Shown: one piece after another, positions 1-6,959 of the stretch
How positions within the stretch are numbered: position 1 is the first letter of the stretch
Layout: every line of letters begins with the position of its first letter
Assembly: GCA_900753295.1 (NCBI GenBank)
Contig: CAADYQ010000099.1
Coordinates: 1 to 17,299 of the forward strand
Direction: 5' to 3'
Source: Clostridia bacterium
GTDB taxonomy: Bacteria; Bacillota; Clostridia; Oscillospirales; CAG-272
DNA length: 17,299 bases
Translations under genes and position numbers: made by a program
Notes under the pieces: model-generated
Database searches by the model: none
The model's input: the letters and a program-made list of their open reading frames with translations, nothing else
What the model was told of the DNA's origin: nothing

Positions 1-123
1 CATTGCCGCCGGGTGAGCGCCGCGCCCCGGATTACCGCCGCACTCAAGCATACAGCGGCTCACCTCCTCCGCTACCGCACGGGGCTTGGGAAAGGTCGTT
101 GCGGCATTGTCAAGATAGATCAT
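1..123 (-). CDS. Cysteine desulfurase-family class V aminotransferase, N-terminal fragment (runs off left edge)
   Basis: Only the first 41 codons are in the window. The protein opens IYLDNAATTFPKP, the classic N-terminus of PLP-dependent class V aminotransferases of the NifS/IscS/SufS cysteine desulfurase type. It continues with NPGRGAH, which matches the NPSSxH-like segment of that superfamily. Family members take sulfur (or selenium) from cysteine and pass it on as a persulfide. The PLP lysine and the active-site cysteine lie outside the window. The start codon overlaps the stop of the upstream DUF3343 gene as ATGA, so the two are almost certainly translationally coupled. A family paralogue used in selenium metabolism, rather than the general Fe-S enzyme, is suggested by the DUF3343 neighbour but is not shown by the sequence. 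Confidence 0.9.
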   Translation of the reverse strand, partial: MIYLDNAATTFPKPRAVAEEVSRCMLECGGNPGRGAHPAAM

Positions 124-338
124 CCACTAATTATCTCCCTCGTTTTTATTCCGGCATTGCCGAACACTGCCATCACCCCGCGGAGCTGTATGTCGGAAAA
201 AGCAACGCCCCACGAACAGCCGCGCCGCGTCCGCGAGGAATCCACCTTTACCGTCTCCGCCGGTATTGCCGCCGCCGCAAGCGCCCGCCGCGCTCTCTCG
301 GCTGCGGTGAGAGTCGGAAAAACCGCTATGCTACGCAC
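120..338 (-). CDS. DUF3343 (putative Se/S carrier-like) small protein
   Basis: A 72-residue protein matching the DUF3343 pattern (PF11823, described as a putative Se/S carrier-like family). It has a short N-terminal strand (IAVFPTL), a helix rich in Ala and Arg, an AAIPAETVKV segment, then GCSWGVAF around the only cysteine, Cys41. That Cys-Gly-type motif is the presumed sulfur or selenium carrying site. The start is GTG at 338-336: the overlapping ATG is out of frame and hits a stop within a few codons. An AAAGGA Shine-Dalgarno lies about 11 bases upstream. The stop overlaps the start of the cysteine desulfurase gene (ATGA), which suggests the desulfurase loads this carrier. The family assignment is by recognition of a short sequence, and the biochemical role is inferred. 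Confidence 0.8.
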   Translation of the reverse strand: MRSIAVFPTLTAAERARRALAAAAIPAETVKVDSSRTRRGCSWGVAFSDIQLRGVMAVFGNAGIKTREIISG

Positions 339-425
339 ATCAGTGACCGTCCTTTCTTTTTTTCTTTCTCAATGTCAATATATGCCCGTACCTGTCGTAT
401 AGTGACGCGGGAGAGAAAAAAGCAT

Positions 426-465
426 AAAAAAAGAAAAGGCGCAAGCACGACTTGCGTTCCTTTTC
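426..465 (-). terminator. Intrinsic terminator of rpsT
   Basis: On the minus strand this reads GAAAAGG-AA-CGCAAG, loop TCGTG, CTTGCG-CCTTTTC, followed at once by seven T and a second T-run a few bases on. The stem has 6 bp plus 7 bp separated by a two-base bulge. It begins about 40 bases after the rpsT stop codon. It isolates rpsT from the downstream DUF3343 gene. The 166 bases between rpsT and DUF3343 (339-504) hold this terminator and otherwise no gene. I saw no convincing promoter for DUF3343 there. Confidence 0.87.
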
Positions 466-504
466 CTTTTGTTCTGCCGGGCATCGACAGATATATAGCA
501 TAGC

Positions 505-768
505 TTATGCCATTGCGTTGAGGGCCTTTGTGAACTGGCTCTTCTTGTGCGCGGCAGCGTTCTTGTGGATGATACCGTGCGCGGCAGCCTGATCGACCTT
601 CTTAACGGCAAGCAGATATGCGCTCTTCGCGGCTTCCTTGTCACCGGACTCAACGGCAGCATAATACTTCTTTATTATAGTGCGAAGCTGATTGTGTGCC
701 ATCTTGTTGCGAAGCGTTTTAGCCTTAATGACTTTGATGCGCTTTTTCGCTGATTTGATGTTCGCCAA
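505..768 (-). CDS. rpsT: 30S ribosomal protein S20 (bS20)
   Basis: An 87-residue basic protein beginning ANIKSAKKR after the initiator, the universal S20 N-terminus. The usual alanine- and lysine-rich helices follow, including AHNQLRTIIKKYYAAVE and a final HKNAAAHKKSQFTKALN. S20 binds the 5' domain of 16S rRNA early in 30S assembly. The length equals the family norm. The start codon is TTG (768-766), set by the strong GGGAGGTG site six bases upstream and by the conserved N-terminus. Starting further upstream at an in-frame ATG would add 19 non-conserved residues. It stands alone, with its own promoter and terminator, between the MATE gene and the DUF3343 gene. Confidence 0.98.
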   Translation of the reverse strand: MANIKSAKKRIKVIKAKTLRNKMAHNQLRTIIKKYYAAVESGDKEAAKSAYLLAVKKVDQAAAHGIIHKNAAAHKKSQFTKALNAMA

Positions 769-774
769 AATATT

Positions 775-782
775 CACCTCCC
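775..782 (-). promoter_or_regulatory. Shine-Dalgarno of rpsT, fixing a TTG start
   Basis: The minus strand carries GGGAGGTG followed by six bases (AATATT) and then TTG. This near-perfect anti-16S match shows that translation begins at the TTG rather than at any upstream ATG. Confidence 0.9.
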
Positions 783-846
783 TGTTGATAATGAAGCAAC
801 GGCACACGCCTGAGAGCTTACGCACACCGAATCTTCATACCCATAT

Positions 847-875
847 ATGATACCACATTTCCTTTCGGAATGCAA
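847..875 (-). promoter_or_regulatory. Vegetative (sigma-A type) promoter of rpsT
   Basis: The minus strand shows a -35 of TTGCAT (875-870), a 17-base spacer, and a -10 of TATCAT (852-847) preceded by TGG, giving an extended -10 (TGnTATCAT). Transcription should start near 840, leaving a leader of about 70 bases before the TTG start of rpsT. Within that leader, the segments at 829-821 and 808-800 can form a 9-bp RNA hairpin using several G-U pairs. Confidence 0.83.
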
Positions 876-915
876 TAGTTTTTTGCAATTTTTTTCGCAT
901 ATTGCGAAAAAAACT

Positions 916-2349
916 TCAAGCTCCGCGCTTATGTGCGCGGTATTCTTCAAGCCCCGCGCGCCCCTCGGGAGTTACGGGCTTCAGCCATTTATCGGTCAGA
1001 AAATATCTGATGCAGAAAAACGCCTTCAGCCAGTCCTCGGCTATGTACATCGTTGCAAACACCGCCGGGAAAGGCACTCTGAGAACGAACGCCGCAATTA
1101 TCGTTGCGGGCAGCGAGACGCACCACAGAAACAGGAGATCGTATTTCATTCCGATGCGCGTTTCCCCGCCCGGACGGAAGATACCGCAAATCACGATGTA
1201 CGGTATGTTTCTTATCGCCATCTCTGCGGCGTATATCGAAAGTATCCACACCGCCGTACCGAGCGTCTCGGCGGTTATCTTGCCGTCGAGGTCGAACACA
1301 CCCACTATCTGACGGCGGAATACGATTATCACCGCGCCGAGCACTGCGGAAAAAGCAGGCACGAGCACCGCAAAGCGGCGCGAATCGCGCACGGCGGAAG
1401 CTATCTCTCCCGCGCCGACCGACTTGCCCACGATAACGCTCGACGCACTGCCCAGCCCCACAAAAAAGACAAATGCAATGCTTTCGAATGTGCGCATTAT
1501 CGTTACCGCGGCGTAGTTACCGGAGCCGAGATTGGCGAATATTATATTGAACACGAGCGTGCCGGCGCCCCAGAGAGTCTCATTTGCCACGACAGGCACG
1601 GCGCGGCGCAGAAATTCGGCGAAAAAGTTCTTATCAAAGCCGAATATTTCGCGCCCCGGAGCTATCAGCATATTCTTTTCGATAAGCGATACCGCAAACG
1701 TTATCGCGGGCGACAGCCATGCCGAAATAACGGTCGCGATGGCGGCGCCCCGCGCACCCATGGCGGGTATGGCTCCGAAGCCGAAAATAAACGCATAGTC
1801 AAGTCCTGCGTTCAGCAATGTTGTGACAAGCGTTGTATAGAGTGGCAGTTTTACGCGCTCGGTAGCCCGAAGCACACCCATAAATACATAGTTGAGCGCT
1901 ATTGCCGGGTATGAAAACGCCGCGATGGAAAGATACTGCGCACCGACGTCGAGCACATCCGGCTCACGGTTGAATATCCACACCACCCCGCGCGGAAATA
2001 CCGCGCCCGCAAGCATAAACACTCCCGACACGCCGACTGCGAGCATTAGCGCAATGCCGTAGACCTTGCGTATGGACTTTTTGTCCCCGGCGCCCCAATA
2101 CTGCGACACGAACATAGTGAGCGCGGAGGTCATTCCGAAAATTATCATCGATAGGAACCACCCGAACTGCCCCGCCATACCGACTGCGGCAAGCGGCGTG
2201 TCGCCGAGCTGTCCGACCATAAGCGTATCGACAAGTGAAAAGGAGCTTGAAAGCAGGTTCTGAAGCGCTATCGGAAGCGCGAGGCGCGCAATATCCCGCC
2301 AGAATGCCGCGTCGCCGAAATATGTTTTCAGCTTTGTTGAATCGACCAT
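916..2349 (-). CDS. MATE-family multidrug/metabolite efflux transporter
   Basis: A hydrophobic protein of 477 residues with about twelve membrane segments in two homologous halves, the layout of MATE cation-coupled exporters. Family features seen are an N-terminal ALPIALQNLLSSSFSLVDTLMVG, an early GMAGQFGWF segment, and, in the second half, the matching MRTFESIAFVFFVGLGSASS helix. Substrates cannot be read from sequence: MATE proteins export cationic drugs, flavonoids or metabolites using Na+ or H+. The start is the ATG at 2349, which has AAAGG six bases upstream. A TTG seven codons earlier lacks a ribosome site. It is the last gene of the leuS transcription run, 62 bases after leuS, and the intervening leader has unusual complementary segments (see findings). 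The only thing after its stop is a short A/T palindrome. Confidence 0.93.
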   Translation of the reverse strand: MVDSTKLKTYFGDAAFWRDIARLALPIALQNLLSSSFSLVDTLMVGQLGDTPLAAVGMAGQFGWFLSMIIFGMTSALTMFVSQYWGAGDKKSIRKVYGIALMLAVGVSGVFMLAGAVFPRGVVWIFNREPDVLDVGAQYLSIAAFSYPAIALNYVFMGVLRATERVKLPLYTTLVTTLLNAGLDYAFIFGFGAIPAMGARGAAIATVISAWLSPAITFAVSLIEKNMLIAPGREIFGFDKNFFAEFLRRAVPVVANETLWGAGTLVFNIIFANLGSGNYAAVTIMRTFESIAFVFFVGLGSASSVIVGKSVGAGEIASAVRDSRRFAVLVPAFSAVLGAVIIVFRRQIVGVFDLDGKITAETLGTAVWILSIYAAEMAIRNIPYIVICGIFRPGGETRIGMKYDLLFLWCVSLPATIIAAFVLRVPFPAVFATMYIAEDWLKAFFCIRYFLTDKWLKPVTPEGRAGLEEYRAHKRGA

Positions 2350-2403
2350 AAAAAACCTTTCAGCAGACAAAGGAGCCGAATCTGTTGACGCGACCCCTTT
2401 GTC
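2350..2403 (-). promoter_or_regulatory. Possible alternative-structure leader of the MATE gene
   Basis: In the leuS-MATE gap the minus strand carries GACAAAGG (2403-2396), its exact 8-base complement CCTTTGTC (2373-2366), and then AAAGG (2360-2356), which is the MATE Shine-Dalgarno and is followed by six T up to the ATG. The middle segment can pair with either flank but not both. One pairing would free and the other would mask the ribosome site. This is directly visible complementarity. A regulatory role is inference, and the 22-base loop makes the first hairpin only moderately stable. Confidence 0.4.
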
Positions 2404-2411
2404 CTGTCATA

Positions 2412-4826
2412 TTATCTGACTACAATATTGATTATCTTGTTCGGCACGGTGATCTCCTTGACCACCGTCTTGCCGGCGATGGCGGCGGCAATGCGCTCGT
2501 CCGCCTTTGCTGCGGCAAGCGCCTCGTCGCGCGGGCAGTCAAGCGGCAGCTTTACGGTGGAACGCACCTTGCCGTTGATCTGTACCGCAAGCTCTACCGT
2601 GGCATCGACCGTCTTAGCCTCGTCATATTCGGGCCATGAGGAGACCGCGAGCATCGTCTTGCCGCCGAGCTTTTCGTTGATCTCCTCGCAAAGGTGAGGA
2701 GCAACGGGTGAAAGCAGCTTGATATAGGTCATAAGCTCATCGCGTGTGAGCGAGCCGTGAGCGGATATATCGTTGAGCAGTCCCATCAACGCCGCAATCG
2801 CGGTGTTGAATTTAAGGCTGTTATAATCGTCGGTGACCTTTTTGACCGTCTTGTGGAAGGCGGATTCAAGCTCCGGCGTTGCATCTCCGCCCTTTACCAT
2901 ACCGGGCAGATCGGCAACTCTCTCAAGGAATCTCCTACACCCCTTGACGCTGCTGTCGGACCACGGCGCGGCTGCAGTGTAGTCGCCCATAAAGAGGACG
3001 TAGGTGCGGAGAACGTCTGCGCCGTGCGCATCGATAACGGTATTGGGATCGATCACGTTGCCCTTGGACTTGGACATTTTGTCGCCGTCGGGGCCGAGTA
3101 TCAGTCCCTGCGCGGTACGCTTTGCATACGGCTCGTCGCAGGGCACAACGCCGAGGTCATAGAGGAATTTATGCCAGAAGCGCGAATAGATCATATGGCG
3201 CGTGACGTGCTCCATACCGCCGTTGTACCAGTCAACGGGCATCCAGTACTTCAGCTTATCGTAGTCGGCAAGGCACTTGGGGTTGTGCGGATCGACATAA
3301 CGCAGGAAGTACCACGAGGAGCCTGCCCACTGCGGCATGGTATCGGTCTCGCGGCGCGCGTCGCCGCCGCATTTCGGGCATTTGCAGTTGACGAACTCGG
3401 GAATGCGTGCAAGCGGCGATTCGCCGTTCTGTCCGGGCGCAAATTCCTTCATATCGGGGAGCTTCAGCGGAAGCTCGTCATACGGCACGGGAACCATGCC
3501 GCACTTCGGGCAATGCACTATCGGTATCGGCTCGCCCCAGTAGCGCTGACGGTTGAACGCCCAGTCCTTCATCTTGTACTGAACGCCGCCCTCGCCCGCG
3601 CCGAGCTTTTCAAGCTCCTCTATCGCGCGGCGGATAGAATCCTTTTTATTAGTGTAGCCGTTAAGGAAGCCGGAATTGACCATTTCGCCGTCTCCGGTAT
3701 ATGCTTCCTTTTCAATATCGCCGCCCTTTATGACTTCAATGACGTCTATTCCGAACTTGTGTGCGAACTCCCAGTCGCGCTGGTCGTGCGCGGGAACAGC
3801 CATTATAGCTCCGGTCCCGTAGCCCATCATAACATAGTCGGCAATGTATATCGGTATCTCCTTGCCGGTGAGCGGATTTACCGCAGACAGCCCCGAAAGG
3901 CGGACGCCGGTCTTATCCTTGACGAGCTGTGTACGCTCGAATTCGGTCTTTTTGGCGCATTCGGCGCGGTAAGCCTTGACCTCGTCCATATTGGCGATCT
4001 CGGCTGCGTACTTATCTATCATCGGATGCTCGGGCGCCATGACCATAAATGTCACGCCGAAGAGCGTGTCGGGACGCGTGGTGTATATGCGCAACTTTTC
4101 ATCGGGCTTTCCGGCAATGCCGAAGTTGACGAACGCACCCTCGGATTTGCCTATCCAGTTGATCTGCTGCTGCTTTATGTTGGGCAGATAATCGACCTCA
4201 TTGAGTCCTTCAAGCAGACGGTCCGCGTACTTCGTTATGCGCAGATACCATACGTCCTTGGACTTCTGCACAACGTCGCTGTGGCAGATATCGCACTTGC
4301 CGCCCTGTGAGTCCTCGTTTGAAAGCACGACCTTGCAGGTCGGGCAGTAGTTTACGAGCGCGGTATCGCGGAAGGCAAGTCCCGCCTCAAACATCTTGAG
4401 GAATATCCACTGTGTCCAGCGATAATAATCCTCGTCGGTCGTATCTATCACGCGGCTCCAGTCAAAGCTGTAACCCACGCGTTTGAGCTGCTGTGTGAAC
4501 TTTGCGATGTTCTTGTCAGTGACGGCACGCGGATGCATGCCCGTCTTTATAGCATAGTTTTCGGTAGGCAGACCGAAGGCGTCAAAGCCCATGGGAAACA
4601 GCACGTTGTACCCCTGCATGCGGCGCATACGGGATACGACCTCAAGTCCGGAGTATGCCTTTATATGTCCGACGTGCATTCCCGCGCCGCTCGGATAAGG
4701 GAATTCGACGAGCGCGTAAAATTTCGGCTTACCGCCCGCTTCCTTTTCGTCAAGTGCGCGGAACACTCCCGCCTCGTCCCACTTGTCCTGCCATTTTTTC
4801 TCTATTGCCAGATAATCGTATTTCAT
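2412..4826 (-). CDS. leuS: Leucyl-tRNA synthetase
   Basis: A complete class Ia LeuRS of 804 residues that charges tRNA-Leu with leucine. Visible in order: the HIGH-type motif HVGH at 51-54 after FPYPSGAGM; a zinc-ribbon CPTC...CDIC (Cys161, 164, 178, 181); the CP1 editing domain with TTRPDT (249-254) and the proofreading aspartate in AHDQRD (Asp348); a second cysteine-rich insertion (Cys439, 442, 481, 483, 486); and KMSKS at 583-587 followed by KGNVIDP. The C-terminal anticodon-binding region is present. The ATG start has AAAGGA upstream. The gene lies 21 bases after rsfS. There is no room for the T-box leader that often controls leuS in Firmicutes, so it appears to depend on the operon promoter. 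Confidence 0.98.
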   Translation of the reverse strand: MKYDYLAIEKKWQDKWDEAGVFRALDEKEAGGKPKFYALVEFPYPSGAGMHVGHIKAYSGLEVVSRMRRMQGYNVLFPMGFDAFGLPTENYAIKTGMHPRAVTDKNIAKFTQQLKRVGYSFDWSRVIDTTDEDYYRWTQWIFLKMFEAGLAFRDTALVNYCPTCKVVLSNEDSQGGKCDICHSDVVQKSKDVWYLRITKYADRLLEGLNEVDYLPNIKQQQINWIGKSEGAFVNFGIAGKPDEKLRIYTTRPDTLFGVTFMVMAPEHPMIDKYAAEIANMDEVKAYRAECAKKTEFERTQLVKDKTGVRLSGLSAVNPLTGKEIPIYIADYVMMGYGTGAIMAVPAHDQRDWEFAHKFGIDVIEVIKGGDIEKEAYTGDGEMVNSGFLNGYTNKKDSIRRAIEELEKLGAGEGGVQYKMKDWAFNRQRYWGEPIPIVHCPKCGMVPVPYDELPLKLPDMKEFAPGQNGESPLARIPEFVNCKCPKCGGDARRETDTMPQWAGSSWYFLRYVDPHNPKCLADYDKLKYWMPVDWYNGGMEHVTRHMIYSRFWHKFLYDLGVVPCDEPYAKRTAQGLILGPDGDKMSKSKGNVIDPNTVIDAHGADVLRTYVLFMGDYTAAAPWSDSSVKGCRRFLERVADLPGMVKGGDATPELESAFHKTVKKVTDDYNSLKFNTAIAALMGLLNDISAHGSLTRDELMTYIKLLSPVAPHLCEEINEKLGGKTMLAVSSWPEYDEAKTVDATVELAVQINGKVRSTVKLPLDCPRDEALAAAKADERIAAAIAGKTVVKEITVPNKIINIVVR

Positions 4827-4847
4827 GATATTCCTTTCGCTCCCGTC

Positions 4848-5267
4848 TCACTCGGCGCTGTCGGGCGCTATACGCGGAGTCACCGCTACCTTTTCGGTAT
4901 CCGAGTAGAGCTTGTCAAGATTATAAAATGCGCGTGCATCGCGCGTAAACACATGCACCATTACGGTACCGTAATCAAGCACCATCCATGAATTTTTATC
5001 GCCTCTGCCTTCGGCGGCAAAGGGCTTCACACCCGCCTCGCCGAGCTTGAATTCGACCTCATCGGTAAGCGAACGCACATGAGTGGTGGAGTGTGCCGTG
5101 CAAAGCACAAAATACTCGGTTATCTCGGTCTTCTCGCCGACGCGCAGCACTGCAATATCCTCACCGCGGTGCGCATCGAGCACGTGATATATCTCCTCGG
5201 CAAGCGAGAGAGGCTCCGGACCTCCGTCCGGTGCGAATTTTATTTCAACTTTCACATCAGCGTTCAT
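4848..5267 (-). CDS. rsfS: Ribosome silencing factor RsfS (Iojap/DUF143)
   Basis: A 139-residue protein with the Iojap/RsfS fold. Seen motifs are ITEYFVLCTAHSTTHVRSL in the first half and WMVLDYGTVMVHVF followed by ARAFYNLDKLYSD near the C-terminus, all family hallmarks. RsfS binds ribosomal protein uL14 on the 50S subunit and blocks subunit joining during starvation. An N-terminal extension of about 20 residues precedes the core, and a short acidic tail follows it. The ATG is preceded by GAAAGGA at good spacing. It lies between yqeK (46-base gap) and leuS (21-base gap), the standard Clostridia order. Confidence 0.95.
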   Translation of the reverse strand: MNADVKVEIKFAPDGGPEPLSLAEEIYHVLDAHRGEDIAVLRVGEKTEITEYFVLCTAHSTTHVRSLTDEVEFKLGEAGVKPFAAEGRGDKNSWMVLDYGTVMVHVFTRDARAFYNLDKLYSDTEKVAVTPRIAPDSAE

Positions 5268-5313
5268 TGCTTCTGTCCTTTCTTTTGTTCTTATCTCTGT
5301 TATTTATCGTCCG

Positions 5314-5988
5314 TTATATATCATTACCGGCTCCGGCAAGCGCGCAAAGCAGGTAATTTCTTGCGTCTATCGTGTCGGCGCTGATAAGTCCGCCCTTCTC
5401 CACAAGCTCACCGAGCGTCATGTCAAACGACATAACGATAAGGCGGTCAAAATGACGCATCCGCTCCTCGGGCGTCATCCCGTCGGGGTCGGCGTCGAAG
5501 AACAGTCCGCGCAGCTTTACGCAGTCGTCATAGGTGCGTGTATCGTCGATATAGTCGGCAAAATAAATTATTTTGTCGTACACAGACATACCCGCGCGCC
5601 CCGTAGTGTGCCAGCGCACAGCCGAAATGATCCTCGGGTCCGCGAACTGCGGATATTTATCCGGTATCAGCATTGCCGCGGTACGCGCGTGAAGGGTTTT
5701 CGGCGACATAAGATCATACCTTGTGGGCTCGACACCGTGCGCACGCATTATCGCCGCATGTTCCTCGGCGGTCAGCTCCTTTGTTATATCATGCAGAAGA
5801 GCCGCGCCGCGCAAAAGCCGGATATCATCCTCCCCCGGCGTGAAAAGCGCACCGAGTCTCGCCGCCATGCGTTCGACACCCAGCACATGCCGCGCGCGCT
5901 TTTCCGACAGAATGAACGGAAGTCGGGCGCGAAGCTCGTCAAGCTCCGCAGCTGTTATCGCCGCGGCGCCGTGTTCGTTTTCGCACAT
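5314..5988 (-). CDS. yqeK: HD-domain bis(5'-nucleosyl)-tetraphosphatase, YqeK type
   Basis: A 224-residue HD-superfamily protein. The metal ligands can be followed as His34 (in SEKRARHVLGVE), His66-Asp67 (GAALLHDITKE), His100 (LHARTAAML), His127 (RWHTTG) and the aspartate of YFADYID at about 145. This matches YqeK, a symmetrical Ap4A hydrolase that yields two ADP and removes alarmone-like dinucleotides. It follows nadD by 12 bases with a GGGGGTGATG ribosome site in the gap. Adjacency with nadD is near-universal in Firmicutes and fits a shared link to adenylyl-transfer by-products. The stretch before the first histidine is slightly long, so the true start could be a few codons inside. Confidence 0.94.
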   Translation of the reverse strand: MCENEHGAAAITAAELDELRARLPFILSEKRARHVLGVERMAARLGALFTPGEDDIRLLRGAALLHDITKELTAEEHAAIMRAHGVEPTRYDLMSPKTLHARTAAMLIPDKYPQFADPRIISAVRWHTTGRAGMSVYDKIIYFADYIDDTRTYDDCVKLRGLFFDADPDGMTPEERMRHFDRLIVMSFDMTLGELVEKGGLISADTIDARNYLLCALAGAGNDI

Positions 5989-6000
5989 GTCATCACCCCC

Positions 6001-6660
6001 TTATTTTACCGCCTCGGGAGGCGCTCCGTATATCCCGTGCGCGCGTATATACGCTTCAACGGCAGGCGGAACCATCCCCGCAAGGCTCTTCCCCGCTGCG
6101 GCGGCGCGGCGCACCTCGGTGGAGGATATCTCCACTGGCGGCGTCACCACACGGCGCACAACGGCATTGTATTTTTCTTTGTATTCCTTTACCTTAGCCA
6201 CGATACGCCAGTCAAGAGATGCGTCGCTCTCGCGGCGTATATAGATGGGGTAGCAGAGTTTGAATATCTCCTCCGCCTCGTGCCACGTGTCAAGCGTCAG
6301 CATCATATCGGTCCCGCAAAGCAGGAAGAGCCGTGTATTGGGAGCCGACAGCTCGCGCAGGGTGTCCACGGTATAGCTCTTACCGCCGCGCCTCTGCTCG
6401 GCGTCGCTGACTATCACGCCCTCGATATTCCCGAACGCAAGCTCGCACATGCGCAGTCTGTCCGCCGGATCGTCAATAAAATCCAGTCGCTTGTGCGGCG
6501 GCAGAAAGGCGGGGATAACGTACAGGTAGTCTAGCCGCATCTGCGTAAGGAACGCCCGCGCGGCAGCCACGTGCCCGTTGTGCGGCGGTGCAAACGTTCC
6601 GCCGTAAATGCCGATACGCCGCATCCCGAAGGGATTGGCAACGGTCATTTCCTCGCTCAT
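6001..6660 (-). CDS. nadD: Nicotinate-nucleotide adenylyltransferase
   Basis: A 219-residue nucleotidyltransferase that joins nicotinate mononucleotide to AMP, giving deamido-NAD in NAD synthesis. The substrate-binding signature GGTFAPPHNGH is at 20-30, LCGTDMM at about 114-120, and the ISSTxVR motif (ISSTEVR) at 178-184, all typical of NadD. The ATG used overlaps the yhbY stop as ATGA, implying coupled translation. A later in-frame ATG (residue 13, just before RRIGIYGG) would give a more usual N-terminus but has no ribosome site. The first 12 residues may therefore be dispensable. Confidence 0.97.
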   Translation of the reverse strand: MSEEMTVANPFGMRRIGIYGGTFAPPHNGHVAAARAFLTQMRLDYLYVIPAFLPPHKRLDFIDDPADRLRMCELAFGNIEGVIVSDAEQRRGGKSYTVDTLRELSAPNTRLFLLCGTDMMLTLDTWHEAEEIFKLCYPIYIRRESDASLDWRIVAKVKEYKEKYNAVVRRVVTPPVEISSTEVRRAAAAGKSLAGMVPPAVEAYIRAHGIYGAPPEAVK

Positions 6661-6947
6661 AATTCGATAGTCTTCCGCGTTTTTGACTCGCGGTAAAGTA
6701 TCAGCTTGCGTCCGATGGTCGCCACAACGACAGCACCGGTCGCCTCAGCCAGCGCCTCGGCAGCCGAACGCGGCGTTTCTCCGCAGTTATCAAGCACCGA
6801 GAGCTTTATAAGCTCACGCGCCTCAAGCGCATCGCCTACTGTTTTTATAAGATTTTCACCGATCCCGTCCTTGCCTATCTGCATTATCGTCGGGATATCG
6901 GCGGCAAGCGAGCGCAGGTACGCCCGCTGTTTGGATGTAATATTCAT
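6657..6947 (-). CDS. yhbY: CRM-domain ribosome assembly RNA-binding protein YhbY
   Basis: A 96-residue single CRM domain. Family pattern seen: TSKQRAYLRSLA at the N-terminus, the GKDG loop at 25-28 in place of the usual GxxG, ALEARELIKLSVL in the middle, and ATIGRKLILYRES at the end. YhbY proteins associate with pre-50S particles. The start has an AGGG site about eight bases upstream and follows rdgB by 12 bases, and the stop overlaps the nadD start. In many Clostridia the upstream partner of yhbY is obgE. Here it is rdgB. Confidence 0.94.
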   Translation of the reverse strand: MNITSKQRAYLRSLAADIPTIMQIGKDGIGENLIKTVGDALEARELIKLSVLDNCGETPRSAAEALAEATGAVVVATIGRKLILYRESKTRKTIEL

Positions 6948-6959
6948 TGTTGATCCCTG

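Noticed and set aside
339..400. TTGACA (378-373, minus strand) as a -35 for the DUF3343 gene.
   Set aside because: No -10-like hexamer follows at 16-18 bases; the region there is A/G-rich ribosome-site sequence.
769..825. Upstream in-frame ATG for rpsT giving 106 residues.
   Set aside because: The added residues are not S20-like, and the promoter leader and strong Shine-Dalgarno point to the TTG at 768.
2350..2370. TTG start for the MATE protein seven codons upstream.
   Set aside because: No Shine-Dalgarno before it, whereas the ATG at 2349 has AAAGG at proper spacing.
2757..4310. A 517-codon open frame on the plus strand opposite leuS, and similar long plus-strand frames at 847-1914, 5452-6534, 8151-9038 and 14832-15923.
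   Set aside because: They mirror well-supported minus-strand genes, have no recognisable domains or ribosome sites, and arise from GC-biased codon use.
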